Positions 36,604 to 45,718 of a stretch of 64,000 nt of DNA are shown in pieces. Source of the stretch: Nonlabens sp. (lineage in GTDB: Bacteria > Bacteroidota > Bacteroidia > Flavobacteriales > Flavobacteriaceae); NCBI GenBank assembly GCA_020630715.1, contig JAHDIQ010000003.1, forward strand, positions 127,541 to 191,540, in the 5' to 3' direction. Below the pieces are notes generated by a model. The model was not told the origin of the DNA. It was given only the letters and a program-made list of their open reading frames with translations, and searched no databases. The translations under genes and the position numbers were made by a program. Numbering within the stretch: the first letter of the stretch is position 1; each line of letters opens with the position of its first letter.

Positions 36604-39600
36604 TTATTCTGATGTGTTCCAGTCTTTTATTTCTTTACGAGCCAGTTTTTTCCAATCTCCGTTTTTGATACCATCATTACTTAACCATACGTCAAATTGT
36701 TCTGGGGCATTCATATCAATTTCAGCGACTCTTGCAATGGCTATATAGTCAACTTTTTCTTCGGCATTTGAGTAGTTAAATTGAAATACGATATAAGTCA
36801 TATCTTCTATTTTGAGCTTACCTAAATGCTTTATAATCATATTTTCATCGTAGTCAAAAACGGCATTAAATACAGAAACATGACTAAATTCTTTGTCGTT
36901 TAAATACGATTTAGGGATTAGATTAATTTGATTTGCTTGCGCTAGAGATTCCATGGCTTCAAATCTGTAATATAATGGCTTCATGTATTCCTCTACAGTT
37001 TCTTTATCTATATCGTCGCTGTGGTTTACATAATAGTTAAAACCACTTTGATGTAGACTTGTAGTCATGGGCTTTTGAGTAATATAGTTTTTAACCGTTT
37101 TTAAAACCTTATCATCATATATTTTTAGCTTTTCAAAAATATCTATGTAGGATTGTACTTGATAATTAGATAGCATTTTTGCTTCAGCCTCTTCTGTTTT
37201 TAATGATTCTATATCTTTAATGAACCAGTTGATTAGTTCCTCTGATCGTTGATTTAAGAAGTCTTGAACAGCCTCGTTATCGTCTAGATTACGTTTGTAA
37301 TAATTAAGAGTTTTGCCTCTTAAATCACCATCTGATTGTAGTTCCCAGATTTGATTTCCATAAGTTTTTATATCAATCAGGCTGTCATTATCATATTTAA
37401 GATAGAACAACTCATTATTAGGAACCTTAGGAACACCTTTTTTTAATAGATCAAAGGAAAGCTGTGTTGCGGTCGTGCTTTCATAAAATAATAGTGACTC
37501 AATAATTCTAGCTTTCACTTTGTCATTAGTTGTGCTTTCATAAAGTGTTTTGAGATCTTTAATAGTAGATTCATCTTGAATTAATGCAAGGCCTGCGATC
37601 ATCATATTTCTTTTGCCGTAATACAAGGTGTCACTAGGGTAACTTTTATTAATTAACTCAATAAGTTTCTTATGATCATTCTTATCAAATAAATAGTAAT
37701 CTAGTGCGTCAATGGCGTCCTGATCATCTCTGGCTAGATCTTTAAACAATAAATCCGATTTACTAGCTTCTGGATCAAAATTAGATTTAGATAGTGGTTT
37801 GAAACTGTTAAAGAACTCTTCTGAATTATCGTTATAAATTTTTGAAGGATCTTGATAACTTCCCATTAAAAATAAATTGTCGTCATAATAAAATATTCTG
37901 AATCGTTGCTGTAGATCTGATTTTGTAACGTCTAGTAATAGTTCTGTACCAGCAATGATACCGTTGTTAAATGGTATACGATTTATAACGGAATCTTCGC
38001 CTATTATCAAATCTGTATATTCTTTTAAATAAGCATCTTTATCATCCGTTTTATAGTATTTACCTAACTTGTTTTGTGTTAACGTGAATACATTTCCGGT
38101 ATATTCATCAAGTCCTTGATAGGTTTTATTGTACGCAAGATCTGCCTGATTGTAGTTAGAAGAGTCTACATCTACTCGATTAATTTTAGGAAGTTTAAAA
38201 GTGTATTTTCCATTAGTGTTTATGGTCTCGTAATTATCTTTTTTGTAATCTAAAAATTCAAAGGAGTTAAATGCTCTATTACTTAAAGGCATCTTTTTAT
38301 TCTTATCCATACTTTGAGCGAGTAGTAAATAAATTCTGTTACCTCTAAAGATGATTCTTAATCTACTGTGGAAAGTTTCATAAAACGTAAGCTCTATATC
38401 ATAAGTGGTTAAGCCATTGATGTTTTTTTTCTCTTTACTTATAATGGTGGCTTTTTTACCCTTTATGTTTTCAATGTACTCATCTACAGATAATTCCATG
38501 TCCTCAAGAAAATAACCTAGTGGGAAATCATTATATCTTACTAGGTATTGCTCATTTTCCTCCTTATTTGTAGCGTAATAGAAATTGAGAACCCATGGAT
38601 CACCGTTGATCTCCATAGGGTTTGGGATTTCGTGATTAAGTTTCTTATATTCTTTTGGGATTTCTACTTTGTAAGCACCTATCTCTTCTTCTAGTACTAT
38701 CCATTCGTTGCTATTTGTGATAGGCTCAAATATTTTTATGCTGTTAAAGAATTTATCAGCACCTTTTATAGACATAAGGTCTTTAGTATAGACAGCAACA
38801 AAAAAGTAAAGTCTTTTATTTTTAACATACACATCTATACGTTGTAAATCATCACCATCTGTAGTTGCCATAATCACATAATGATTATCTTCTTTTTTTA
38901 AGGATGGATCCATCTTATAATCATATTGATCTGATTTTGTGTTGTAAGTGGTTAATAAGGTGTCTATCAATTGCTCGTTAGTTTTAAAACGATCTTTTTG
39001 TATTTCCAGCGAAGAATGTGTAACGCTTATATTATTAATAGGATCTTCACCTACCGTAAGTGAACCAGTCATTTTACTACGTAAGCTCTCCTTAGGATTA
39101 TCAGGTGCTAAAACTGTATAGCCTAATTTATCATATTGATAGGTTTTCCATCCATTTAGACTGCGCTGGGAAACTATTTCAACATTCGATTTGTTATTAA
39201 AGGTGGCAATAGCCTTTTTTACAGCAAACCCTTTATTTTTAAGTAATTCCAGCACACCTTCCTTACCTGGTAAATGTGCTGCGCCTATAGCTGCAAATAG
39301 GGTGTTTTGATTAGTTATCTCTTCAATGGAATTTGCCATCACTCTATTACGAGAATTAAGGTCATCTAATTGTCTGCTTTTTGAGTCTAATACTTTCTCA
39401 TAAATTTTGTCAATATCACCGGTGTAGTAAATGTCTATGAACTTTGAGAGTTCATATTTATATTCTTGTTCATTACCATCCAGCATGTAATTAATACTTT
39501 CCCTTATGTCTTCATCTGTTAATTCATACATGTAGGTTAATTGATCTTCAATTTGTTCTAGGCCGTTTAATTTTTTTCCTTCTACTAAAGCTGCTTTGTG

Positions 39601-40071
39601 CAAAAAATCATCTAAAAACGTCACCTCATCATCATCTTTTGAAATATCAGGTCTTAGTAGAATTTCTATAAAGTCAAGAGAATTATACTTTAATTCGTCA
39701 AGTGAAACACCTGTAATTTCGATTATTCTTTTATCTAATCGCTTATATTCTTTTTTAGTTAGCACTTCCTTGTAACGTGCAACAGCACCTTCTTGAGCTA
39801 GTGATTTGAGCATACCAGACTCAAGTGAATCGGGATGAACTTCTGTAGCAAATGCTTCTGTATTTTGTATCCCAGTTAAAACCTGATCGCTAAATTGAAA
39901 GACTTTAGGATCTGATAAATGCATCGTACCAAAAACATAAGAGGTTTCTCCAGTATTAGGATTAACAACTTCCCATAGTAAAGAGTAATTGTCTCGATCT
40001 TGTGCGGTAAGGTGTTGTAGAGATACAAATAAAAATAGTGAAGTAAGGCAGTAGCGTAATAGTGTCATCAT
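36604..40071 (-). CDS. Very large TraB/GumN-domain protein with tripled beta module
   Basis: A 1155-residue exported protein (signal about 1-23, ending LTAQ). Residues about 30-285 are a TraB/GumN domain (SYVFGTMHLSDPKVF near the start, LFAAIGAAHLPGKEGVLELL near the end), a fold thought to be a metalloprotease or hydrolase. Normal family members have about 290 residues. The next 490 residues look like three related modules, each closing with a similar block: KFFNSIKIFEP, RAFNSFEFLDY and EFFNSFKPLSK. The last 350 residues are helical and HEAT-like. Function unknown; no operon partner. Confidence 0.82.
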   Translation of the reverse strand: MMTLLRYCLTSLFLFVSLQHLTAQDRDNYSLLWEVVNPNTGETSYVFGTMHLSDPKVFQFSDQVLTGIQNTEAFATEVHPDSLESGMLKSLAQEGAVARYKEVLTKKEYKRLDKRIIEITGVSLDELKYNSLDFIEILLRPDISKDDDEVTFLDDFLHKAALVEGKKLNGLEQIEDQLTYMYELTDEDIRESINYMLDGNEQEYKYELSKFIDIYYTGDIDKIYEKVLDSKSRQLDDLNSRNRVMANSIEEITNQNTLFAAIGAAHLPGKEGVLELLKNKGFAVKKAIATFNNKSNVEIVSQRSLNGWKTYQYDKLGYTVLAPDNPKESLRSKMTGSLTVGEDPINNISVTHSSLEIQKDRFKTNEQLIDTLLTTYNTKSDQYDYKMDPSLKKEDNHYVIMATTDGDDLQRIDVYVKNKRLYFFVAVYTKDLMSIKGADKFFNSIKIFEPITNSNEWIVLEEEIGAYKVEIPKEYKKLNHEIPNPMEINGDPWVLNFYYATNKEENEQYLVRYNDFPLGYFLEDMELSVDEYIENIKGKKATIISKEKKNINGLTTYDIELTFYETFHSRLRIIFRGNRIYLLLAQSMDKNKKMPLSNRAFNSFEFLDYKKDNYETINTNGKYTFKLPKINRVDVDSSNYNQADLAYNKTYQGLDEYTGNVFTLTQNKLGKYYKTDDKDAYLKEYTDLIIGEDSVINRIPFNNGIIAGTELLLDVTKSDLQQRFRIFYYDDNLFLMGSYQDPSKIYNDNSEEFFNSFKPLSKSNFDPEASKSDLLFKDLARDDQDAIDALDYYLFDKNDHKKLIELINKSYPSDTLYYGKRNMMIAGLALIQDESTIKDLKTLYESTTNDKVKARIIESLLFYESTTATQLSFDLLKKGVPKVPNNELFYLKYDNDSLIDIKTYGNQIWELQSDGDLRGKTLNYYKRNLDDNEAVQDFLNQRSEELINWFIKDIESLKTEEAEAKMLSNYQVQSYIDIFEKLKIYDDKVLKTVKNYITQKPMTTSLHQSGFNYYVNHSDDIDKETVEEYMKPLYYRFEAMESLAQANQINLIPKSYLNDKEFSHVSVFNAVFDYDENMIIKHLGKLKIEDMTYIVFQFNYSNAEEKVDYIAIARVAEIDMNAPEQFDVWLSNDGIKNGDWKKLARKEIKDWNTSE

Positions 40072-40146
40072 AGGTTTTAAATATACTTCAGTAAATTTTA
40101 ATTTTTGTAAGTCATTTCGTCTTTTTTAAGGTCAATGGTGATTTCG

Positions 40147-40158
40147 CTTTCGCGAAAG
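40147..40158. repeat. Dispersed palindrome, intergenic
   Basis: Exact core inside a 22-bp perfect palindrome (40142-40163). It sits in the 290-bp divergent spacer 40072-40362, which otherwise shows only a weak -7 box CATCTTTG near 40308. Confidence 0.92.
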
Positions 40159-40362
40159 CGAAACATACACGGCTTGCTACTAATTATAAAAGAGTGCCTT
40201 ATACCAGCGGTCATAAAATGATAAAAATGTTATTTATTACTAAAATGGGAATAATCGAATAGTTATTAGGAAAGCTATTCATTTTTGAAAGCTAGACGTG
40301 GTCGCATCTTTGTCATGTCCAAAAGTGATAAACAATTAATAATCAAAATAAAAACAAGGGTC

Positions 40363-40911
40363 ATGACAACATTTAATGTACCTACAAAAGAACAAGTAAG
40401 TGAAACGAATCAAGGAATTTTTGATAATTTACAAGGTCAATTTAGATTTGTACCTAATCTTTTTGCTACCTACGCATTATCAGATAACGCTTTACAGAAC
40501 TATTTAACTTTATCTGGAGCAAAAACCTCTTTAAACAATAAAGAGAAAGAAGTAGTGAACCTAGCTGTAAGTGAAGTAAATCAATGCTTCTACTGTTTAA
40601 GCGCTCATACGGCAATTGCAAAAATGAACGGCTTTACAGAAGATCAAATATTAGAATTAAGAGCTGGACAAAGCGCTTTTAATGAAAGTTACAATGCACT
40701 TGCATCGTTAGCAAAAAACATTACAGAAAATAGAGGACGAGCGGTTGAGGCTGTTGTTAACGCATTTTTTAACGCTGGATACACACAAGAAAATCTAGTG
40801 GATACGATAGTTTTAGTAGGAGATAAGACAATTTCAAACTACTTGCATAATACCACACAAGTACCTGTAGATTTTCCACTAGCACAACCGCTAGAGGCAG
40901 TGCTTGTGTAA
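40363..40911 (+). CDS. AhpD-like carboxymuconolactone decarboxylase-family protein
   Basis: A 182-residue all-helical protein. The peroxidase-type motif CFYCLSAHT (CxxC followed four residues later by His) and the helix KEKEVVNLAVSEVNQ are AhpD/CMD family hallmarks, so a thiol-dependent peroxidase or oxidoreductase role is likely. I use the ATG at 40363 (MTTFNVPTKEQV); the frame is open back to 40285, but that N-terminus is basic and atypical and overlaps the probable promoter. A terminator follows. Confidence 0.87.
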   Translation: MTTFNVPTKEQVSETNQGIFDNLQGQFRFVPNLFATYALSDNALQNYLTLSGAKTSLNNKEKEVVNLAVSEVNQCFYCLSAHTAIAKMNGFTEDQILELRAGQSAFNESYNALASLAKNITENRGRAVEAVVNAFFNAGYTQENLVDTIVLVGDKTISNYLHNTTQVPVDFPLAQPLEAVLV

Positions 40912-40940
40912 ATTAAGAGTTTCATAATTGGTTGGTTGAA

Positions 40941-40977
40941 AACGGGTTATCATTCCCTAATGATAGCTCGTTTTTTT
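40941..40977 (+). terminator. Intrinsic terminator after the AhpD-like gene
   Basis: A 14-bp stem with two G-U pairs (AACGGGTTATCATT / AATGATAGCTCGTT), loop CCCT, then seven T. Confidence 0.9.
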
Positions 40978-40999
40978 ATATTTACTAAAAACTGAACTT

Positions 41000-41467
41000 A
41001 TGCGATCTATCCTATATGTCCTATTAATAATGTTCCTAGTGGCTTGTGGAAGTCAAAAAACGGCATCTAGCTCAAGTACATTAGACACATTGTCTGATGG
41101 GAAATATCCTCAAATTTTAGCAAACGAATACGCGTTTTTAATCAAAAAATCAACAACCGACAAAACCTATGGATTTCAGCCTACAAATGCCATTAAAGTA
41201 GGTGGTTCTTCATCTGGAGAAGGTCCTACTAACGAACGCCGATTTTTAAACGCTCTAGCTGGTCCTAATGGTGAACCTATGAGTTATTCTAGATCAGGTA
41301 GTTGCTGTCCACAGCCATCAAAGAATGCTATGTTTGGTGATTTTGCGATGCTAGATAAATATAAAATATGGTTTGAAGGAAGAAAAGATACCGTGAACCT
41401 TTATATCAATATGTATGATAGTGAGGAATTGTTTATTCCGGTAGGTTTTACTCAACGAGAGTTCTAG
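41000..41467 (+). CDS. Small lipoprotein of unknown function
   Basis: A 155-residue lipoprotein: MRSILYVLLIMFLVAC gives the lipobox Cys at 16. The mature part holds conserved-looking blocks KVGGSSSGEGPTNERRFLNAL, GPNGEPMSYSRSGSCCP and VNLYINMYDSEELFIPVGF. I have seen similar flavobacterial proteins labelled 2-dehydro-3-deoxyphosphooctonate aldolase, which nothing here supports. Two adjacent Cys (SGSCCPQP) could form a disulfide or bind metal. Its 3' end overlaps the convergent AraC gene by 20 bases. Confidence 0.72.
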   Translation: MRSILYVLLIMFLVACGSQKTASSSSTLDTLSDGKYPQILANEYAFLIKKSTTDKTYGFQPTNAIKVGGSSSGEGPTNERRFLNALAGPNGEPMSYSRSGSCCPQPSKNAMFGDFAMLDKYKIWFEGRKDTVNLYINMYDSEELFIPVGFTQREF

Positions 41468-42296
41468 TATTCTTCCTAAAACTTAATGGCGATACACCAG
41501 ATTGCTTTTTAAAGAACTTAGAAAAGTGACTAGGTTCGTTGTATCCTAATTCATAGGCTATTTCTTCGGCACTTTTTTCAGAGTAGAGTAGTAGGCGTTT
41601 AGCCTCGGCTGTGATGCGGTCGTTTATGATTTTGAGTGGTGATTTATAGTCATGTTTTTTAAAGAAATTTGATAGGGTTTTAGGCGATTTAAAAAGCATT
41701 TCTGCATAATCTGCTACTTGATGTTTTTCTTTAAAATGTTGTTCTACTAGTATATTGTATTTACGTATAAGCTCAACTTGTTTTACACTTAAGTCTCCTA
41801 CGTTTTCTTCAGTTTTTATGAGTCTTGTTGAGGTAATTAGCATTCTTTTTAATAAAGTCCGTAGCATTTCACCTTGAATTTGATCTCTGGTGTCAAATTC
41901 TTCTTGAAAAAGTGTGAGCATTGCTTCAAATGATTTTTGATGCTTCCCACTTAACTCTATGATAGGTGCATTTGAACTGCCAAAGAATAACATACCCATA
42001 CAACTTACCTCACTATCATTGTGTTGTATACAGTAAAATTCCCTATTAAAAACATATGCAATTAGTCCATGATTATCTTTAGGGATGTCTACTACATTTA
42101 CAGGTGTGCAAAAAAGTACCTGATTCTTTTTAAGCGTTATTTGATACCCATCAACGGTAAGCTTTTCTTCACCTTCTGCACACCATACTATTTTGTATAA
42201 TCCTTTTTCCTGAAGTAATTGTAACGATGGACCACACTGAAAACTAGTAATGGTAAACCTGCCAGCATCTTTTATATTATGATAGTCTAATTTCAT
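41448..42296 (-). CDS. AraC-family transcriptional regulator
   Basis: A 282-residue regulator. A cupin-like sensing domain is at the N-terminus (GEEKLTVDGYQITLKKNQVLFC) and two helix-turn-helix motifs are in the last 100 residues (YAEMLFKSPKTLSNFFKKH and SAEEIAYELGYNEPSHFSKFFKKQSGVSPLSFRK). The ligand and targets are unknown. The rhodanese gene lies 33 bases upstream on the same strand and may be co-transcribed. Confidence 0.92.
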   Translation of the reverse strand: MKLDYHNIKDAGRFTITSFQCGPSLQLLQEKGLYKIVWCAEGEEKLTVDGYQITLKKNQVLFCTPVNVVDIPKDNHGLIAYVFNREFYCIQHNDSEVSCMGMLFFGSSNAPIIELSGKHQKSFEAMLTLFQEEFDTRDQIQGEMLRTLLKRMLITSTRLIKTEENVGDLSVKQVELIRKYNILVEQHFKEKHQVADYAEMLFKSPKTLSNFFKKHDYKSPLKIINDRITAEAKRLLLYSEKSAEEIAYELGYNEPSHFSKFFKKQSGVSPLSFRKNTRTLVE

Positions 42297-42329
42297 AATT
42301 TAAATATAAGGAATTATGTGTAATTAGTA

Positions 42330-42632
42330 CTATTGCTTCAACTGCTTTTTAACGGTGTTAATACCACCTGCATTTACTACTTTATAACCTTGTGATTTTA
42401 ATTTACTTGCGGCGATGTCGCTACGTCCTCCCATAGCACAGTAGACTACTATAGGTCTTTCTTTATCTAGTTGATCCATTTTTTGAGAAATACCTTGAAC
42501 GGGAATGTTTATAGAACCTTCTATGTGATTGCTATTAAACTCGGCTGCAGTGCGTACATCTAACAGTTGGGCATTATCTGCTAGATATTTTTTAATCTTT
42601 TCTTTTTTCTTTTTACTTAAAAGTCCGAACAT
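42330..42632 (-). CDS. Rhodanese-like single-domain protein
   Basis: A 100-residue rhodanese. Substrate motif LLDVRTAAEFNSNHIEGSINIP and the active-site loop VYCAMGGRS with catalytic Cys65 are present. Such proteins carry persulfide sulfur. The N-terminus MFGLLSKKKKEKIKKYL is short and basic, not a signal peptide. Confidence 0.9.
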   Translation of the reverse strand: MFGLLSKKKKEKIKKYLADNAQLLDVRTAAEFNSNHIEGSINIPVQGISQKMDQLDKERPIVVYCAMGGRSDIAASKLKSQGYKVVNAGGINTVKKQLKQ

Positions 42633-42748
42633 TTGTTTTCTTTTTTAAGACGTTACTTTTTGGTTAGCTTACTTAATTTTAAAATTTAAATGGCTTCTAG
42701 CCATTTCTTGAAATTACAAAAAACTATATTTAACCTAAACTATAATTA

Positions 42749-43387
42749 ATGCAATATTTGAATTATATCTTACTAGGCGTAATTTTAGGCTGGTCCATTA
42801 TTGAGATTTTGAAAAGCCTAGATCGCAACGACTATTCTATAGAACAACAACTTCAAAAAAGAAAGGATGAATTGCTTAAGATAGAGCATCAAAAGATTAA
42901 AGACTTTCATAATAACTTAGGAACTCATGCAGACCATACAAAGCAAATGGCGTTTAAAGAAATACATGATTTTTGCACCAGTAAACTAGAATTTAAATTA
43001 GATGAAATTCATGAAGTGATTAGATCCATTCAAAAGTTATATCGTTCTAGTTATGAAACAGATAATGAGTTTAAAGCCAATTTCCCAGAAAAAAGCGATT
43101 TACAGTTTTCTCCTGTAGAAACGCATCATATCCTGACCATTTTAAATGAAGGATTACATAACGCAACCATTTATGCTCAGGCAAAGTACATCACCACAAT
43201 AGTCGCCATTGAAAACAAACAACTACAGCTAGTAACACATGATACAGGTATAGGTTACGATAAATCTACCGTGCAACATGGAGAAGGTTTAGAACGATTA
43301 AAAGAAATGGTAGCTCTAAGAAAAGGCTCTGTTACAATCACAAGTACACAAAATGGTACCATTGTCAATGCTACAGTTCCTGTGTAG
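42749..43387 (+). CDS. Orphan histidine-kinase-like ATPase protein
   Basis: A 212-residue membrane-anchored protein: one N-terminal membrane segment (about 5-20), a helical region, then a NarX/LytS-type HATPase domain with N box LNEGLHNATIYAQA, G1 DTGIGYD and G2 GEGLERLKEM. A dimerisation His in the usual H-box context is not obvious in the helical part, so it may signal without autophosphorylation or be activated differently. No response regulator lies next to it. Promoter-like TATATTTA precedes the gene by about 17 bases. Confidence 0.8.
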   Translation: MQYLNYILLGVILGWSIIEILKSLDRNDYSIEQQLQKRKDELLKIEHQKIKDFHNNLGTHADHTKQMAFKEIHDFCTSKLEFKLDEIHEVIRSIQKLYRSSYETDNEFKANFPEKSDLQFSPVETHHILTILNEGLHNATIYAQAKYITTIVAIENKQLQLVTHDTGIGYDKSTVQHGEGLERLKEMVALRKGSVTITSTQNGTIVNATVPV

Positions 43388-43389
43388 TA

Positions 43390-45042
43390 TTAATTCATTA
43401 ATTCGTTAATTTCCTCAAGAAGCAACCATTGCTCAGGATAGTGTTGTTCAACCATTGATTTTAAATTTAAAAGCGTTGCGGTTTCTGATGTTTCGCTTTC
43501 GCGAAAGCGTCTCACATCTCCATATATCTTATTAATAGCATCTTGTCTATCAGAAAACACGGGTTTCACCGTTTTAGTATCACTTTCATGATATACTAAA
43601 TCAAAGCTATAAACATCTGCTGGTCCAGCATAAGCGCTTACGATTTCTTTTCCTACGGCTAGGTTAAGCATGCCATCTTCTGGAGAGAATAACACTTCAT
43701 CTTTATAAGTAACGGTGCAATCTGTAAATTGAATCAACATGAGTTTACCATTGATATTACGTTGACCTGTAACGTTTAATCCTTCCACTTTAATACCACT
43801 GTCATAGGTGAATTCAATACGTTCATTATCATAAAAATTATAAGCCTGTAAATCACGTGGTCCCATATCCTCAATTGCTAGGTTGATGCCTTTTAATTTA
43901 CCTAGTGGTGATAAAAATCCGCTAGCGTGAGTCGTGCGACCATGACCTATTAATTCTTTTTCGCGGTAGGCTAGGGCACTTTCTCCAGTGGTTTCAAAAA
44001 ATACGACGTCATTATCCTCGTTAGTAATCATTCTGGTAAAAACACCGCTTACTTGTAGGCCAGTACTCAATTCTATTGTTCCTAAAGACTTAGAATTAAT
44101 CAGTTTTTGTAATCCACGGTGTCCACCTTTACGTACTGCCATCGTGTTTGCAAATTCTTCCAGCACTTCACTTAAATGTGCAAAGTTAGGCGTCACATAA
44201 AGGTGTGGTTGCTTGCGTGTGATGTCAAAATCCTGGTAAGCCGCATCAATGCTATAAGGTCGTTTTTCTACTTCTGGATCTAGACAGCTTTTACTTTCAC
44301 CTATACTAGAAAGTAATCCAGCACCATAAATTTTAGGATCATTTAAATCGCCTATTAAACCATACTCAACAGTCCACCAGTGTAAATTCCTAATTAAAGA
44401 CATCTCGCTAGGTGCTACTTTTTTATTTTGCAAGTCTTCAATAGCTTGATCTGCTTTTGCGATTTCTTCATCTAGTGCAGGATCATCTTTCTCACTACGT
44501 ACCTCTTTAAGAATGGATAGCTTGCGCACGGCTTCATACATCTCGTGATCGTGAGCACTAGAAATTGCTTTACTACCTATCTCGCCAAAACGCCTTAAAT
44601 ATTCTGCATAATCAGGACTAGCGATAATAGGTGCATGACCAGCGGCCTCATGAATGATGTCTGGTGCAGGCGTGTATTCTATATTTTCTAATTTCCTAAT
44701 ATCTGCTGCAATGACTAGGATTTTAAATGCTTGAAATTCCATAAAAGCTGCTGGTGGGATAAAACCGTCCACAGCTACAGCTGCCCATCCTATTTCTTTA
44801 AGGATGCGATTCATTCCATACATAGATGGAATATGATCTATAGAAATTCCAGTTTTCTCTAATCCTTCTAGGTAGGAACCATGTGCAACTTTACTAAGGT
44901 ATTCTACATTTTTACGCATCACGTGACGCCACACAGCCTGATCTTGTGCTGTGTACAATTCATAATTTTGAGGTTTTATAAATTGCTTTAAATGCGGTGG
45001 TAATCGCTCAATAAATGGATTAGATTCTATCTGTTCTAGCAT
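43390..45042 (-). CDS. phhA: Aromatic amino acid hydroxylase (phenylalanine 4-monooxygenase type)
   Basis: A 550-residue non-heme iron, pterin-dependent hydroxylase converting Phe to Tyr. The iron ligands fit His131 and His136 (IIHEAAGHAP) and Glu226 (WWTVEYG). The catalytic domain covers about 1-320. The remaining 230 residues form an extension seen in long Bacteroidota members; its role is unknown. The palindrome is translated as RRFRESET near the C-terminus. It is divergent from the TetR gene. Confidence 0.88.
   Translation of the reverse strand: MLEQIESNPFIERLPPHLKQFIKPQNYELYTAQDQAVWRHVMRKNVEYLSKVAHGSYLEGLEKTGISIDHIPSMYGMNRILKEIGWAAVAVDGFIPPAAFMEFQAFKILVIAADIRKLENIEYTPAPDIIHEAAGHAPIIASPDYAEYLRRFGEIGSKAISSAHDHEMYEAVRKLSILKEVRSEKDDPALDEEIAKADQAIEDLQNKKVAPSEMSLIRNLHWWTVEYGLIGDLNDPKIYGAGLLSSIGESKSCLDPEVEKRPYSIDAAYQDFDITRKQPHLYVTPNFAHLSEVLEEFANTMAVRKGGHRGLQKLINSKSLGTIELSTGLQVSGVFTRMITNEDNDVVFFETTGESALAYREKELIGHGRTTHASGFLSPLGKLKGINLAIEDMGPRDLQAYNFYDNERIEFTYDSGIKVEGLNVTGQRNINGKLMLIQFTDCTVTYKDEVLFSPEDGMLNLAVGKEIVSAYAGPADVYSFDLVYHESDTKTVKPVFSDRQDAINKIYGDVRRFRESETSETATLLNLKSMVEQHYPEQWLLLEEINELMN
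43496..43507. repeat. Dispersed palindrome inside phhA
   Basis: Exact core, read in the RFRES frame (RRFRESET). Confidence 0.9.
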
Positions 45043-45136
45043 CGCTTTTAATTCTAATGTAAAGCTACTCTAAAAACGGTAAAACTCTAATCATCTAATC
45101 ATTATTTATATTGATATAATCATAAGGATCAACCAC

Positions 45137-45144
45137 TATATTTG
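45137..45144 (+). promoter_or_regulatory. -7 promoter box of the TetR gene (TATATTTG)
   Basis: Exact TAnnTTTG ending 4 bases before the ATG, with a TTG 23 bases upstream (45111-45113). The transcript is probably leaderless. Confidence 0.6.
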
Positions 45145-45148
45145 CTTT

Positions 45149-45718
45149 ATGAATCGTAAAGAACAAATTCTTAACACAGCAGCGCAATTATTTAAGGAAC
45201 GAGGATATAGCGCGGTGACCATGCGTGATTTAGCAACCGCGATGGATATGAAAGCCGCAAGTTTATACAATCATATTTCAGGTAAACAGGAAATTCTTTC
45301 ATCACTAATTCTCAAGGTAGCAAATGAGTTTACAAATGGTATGGATCGTATTAAGGTTAATGACGATTCCGCTTTCGCGAAGGCGGAACAACTCATCCTA
45401 TTACACATAAAAATCGCCCTAGATTACACAGACGCATTAGCAGTTTTAAATACAGACTGGATGCATCTGGAAGGAATAGCTTATCAAGATTATATGAGAT
45501 TACGCAAGAATTATGAACTGGATTTTAAGTCCATTCTAGAAGTAGGAATTTCTACAGGTGAGTTCAAGAATATGAGTCTTGAAACTATGCTCTTCAATTT
45601 ATTAAGCACGTTACGCTCCATTTATTTATGGATTCCTAAAAAGACTGATCAGGAGATAAATACTTTAAAAATGGAATTGCCTAGTTTATTGCTATCTGGC
45701 ATCAAGAGTTATGAGTGA
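45149..45718 (+). CDS. TetR/AcrR-family transcriptional regulator
   Basis: A 189-residue repressor. The N-terminal HTH is clear: REQILNTAAQLFKERGYSAVTMRDLATAMDMKAASLYNHISGKQEIL, quoted here as blocks AAQLFKERGYSAVTMRD and AASLYNHISGKQEIL. The C-terminal half is a ligand-binding helical domain. A near copy of the palindrome is translated as DSAFAKAEQ at the domain boundary. Its stop overlaps the convergent hisIE stop by 10 bases. It is divergent from phhA and could control it, but no operator was identified. Confidence 0.9.
   Translation: MNRKEQILNTAAQLFKERGYSAVTMRDLATAMDMKAASLYNHISGKQEILSSLILKVANEFTNGMDRIKVNDDSAFAKAEQLILLHIKIALDYTDALAVLNTDWMHLEGIAYQDYMRLRKNYELDFKSILEVGISTGEFKNMSLETMLFNLLSTLRSIYLWIPKKTDQEINTLKMELPSLLLSGIKSYE
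45372..45383. repeat. Dispersed palindrome, one mismatch, in the TetR gene
   Basis: CTTTCGCGAAGG; read as SAFAKAEQ. Confidence 0.7.

Noticed and set aside
41000-41467. 2-dehydro-3-deoxyphosphooctonate aldolase label for the lipoprotein
   Set aside because: It has a lipobox, is far too short and lacks any aldolase barrel motif.
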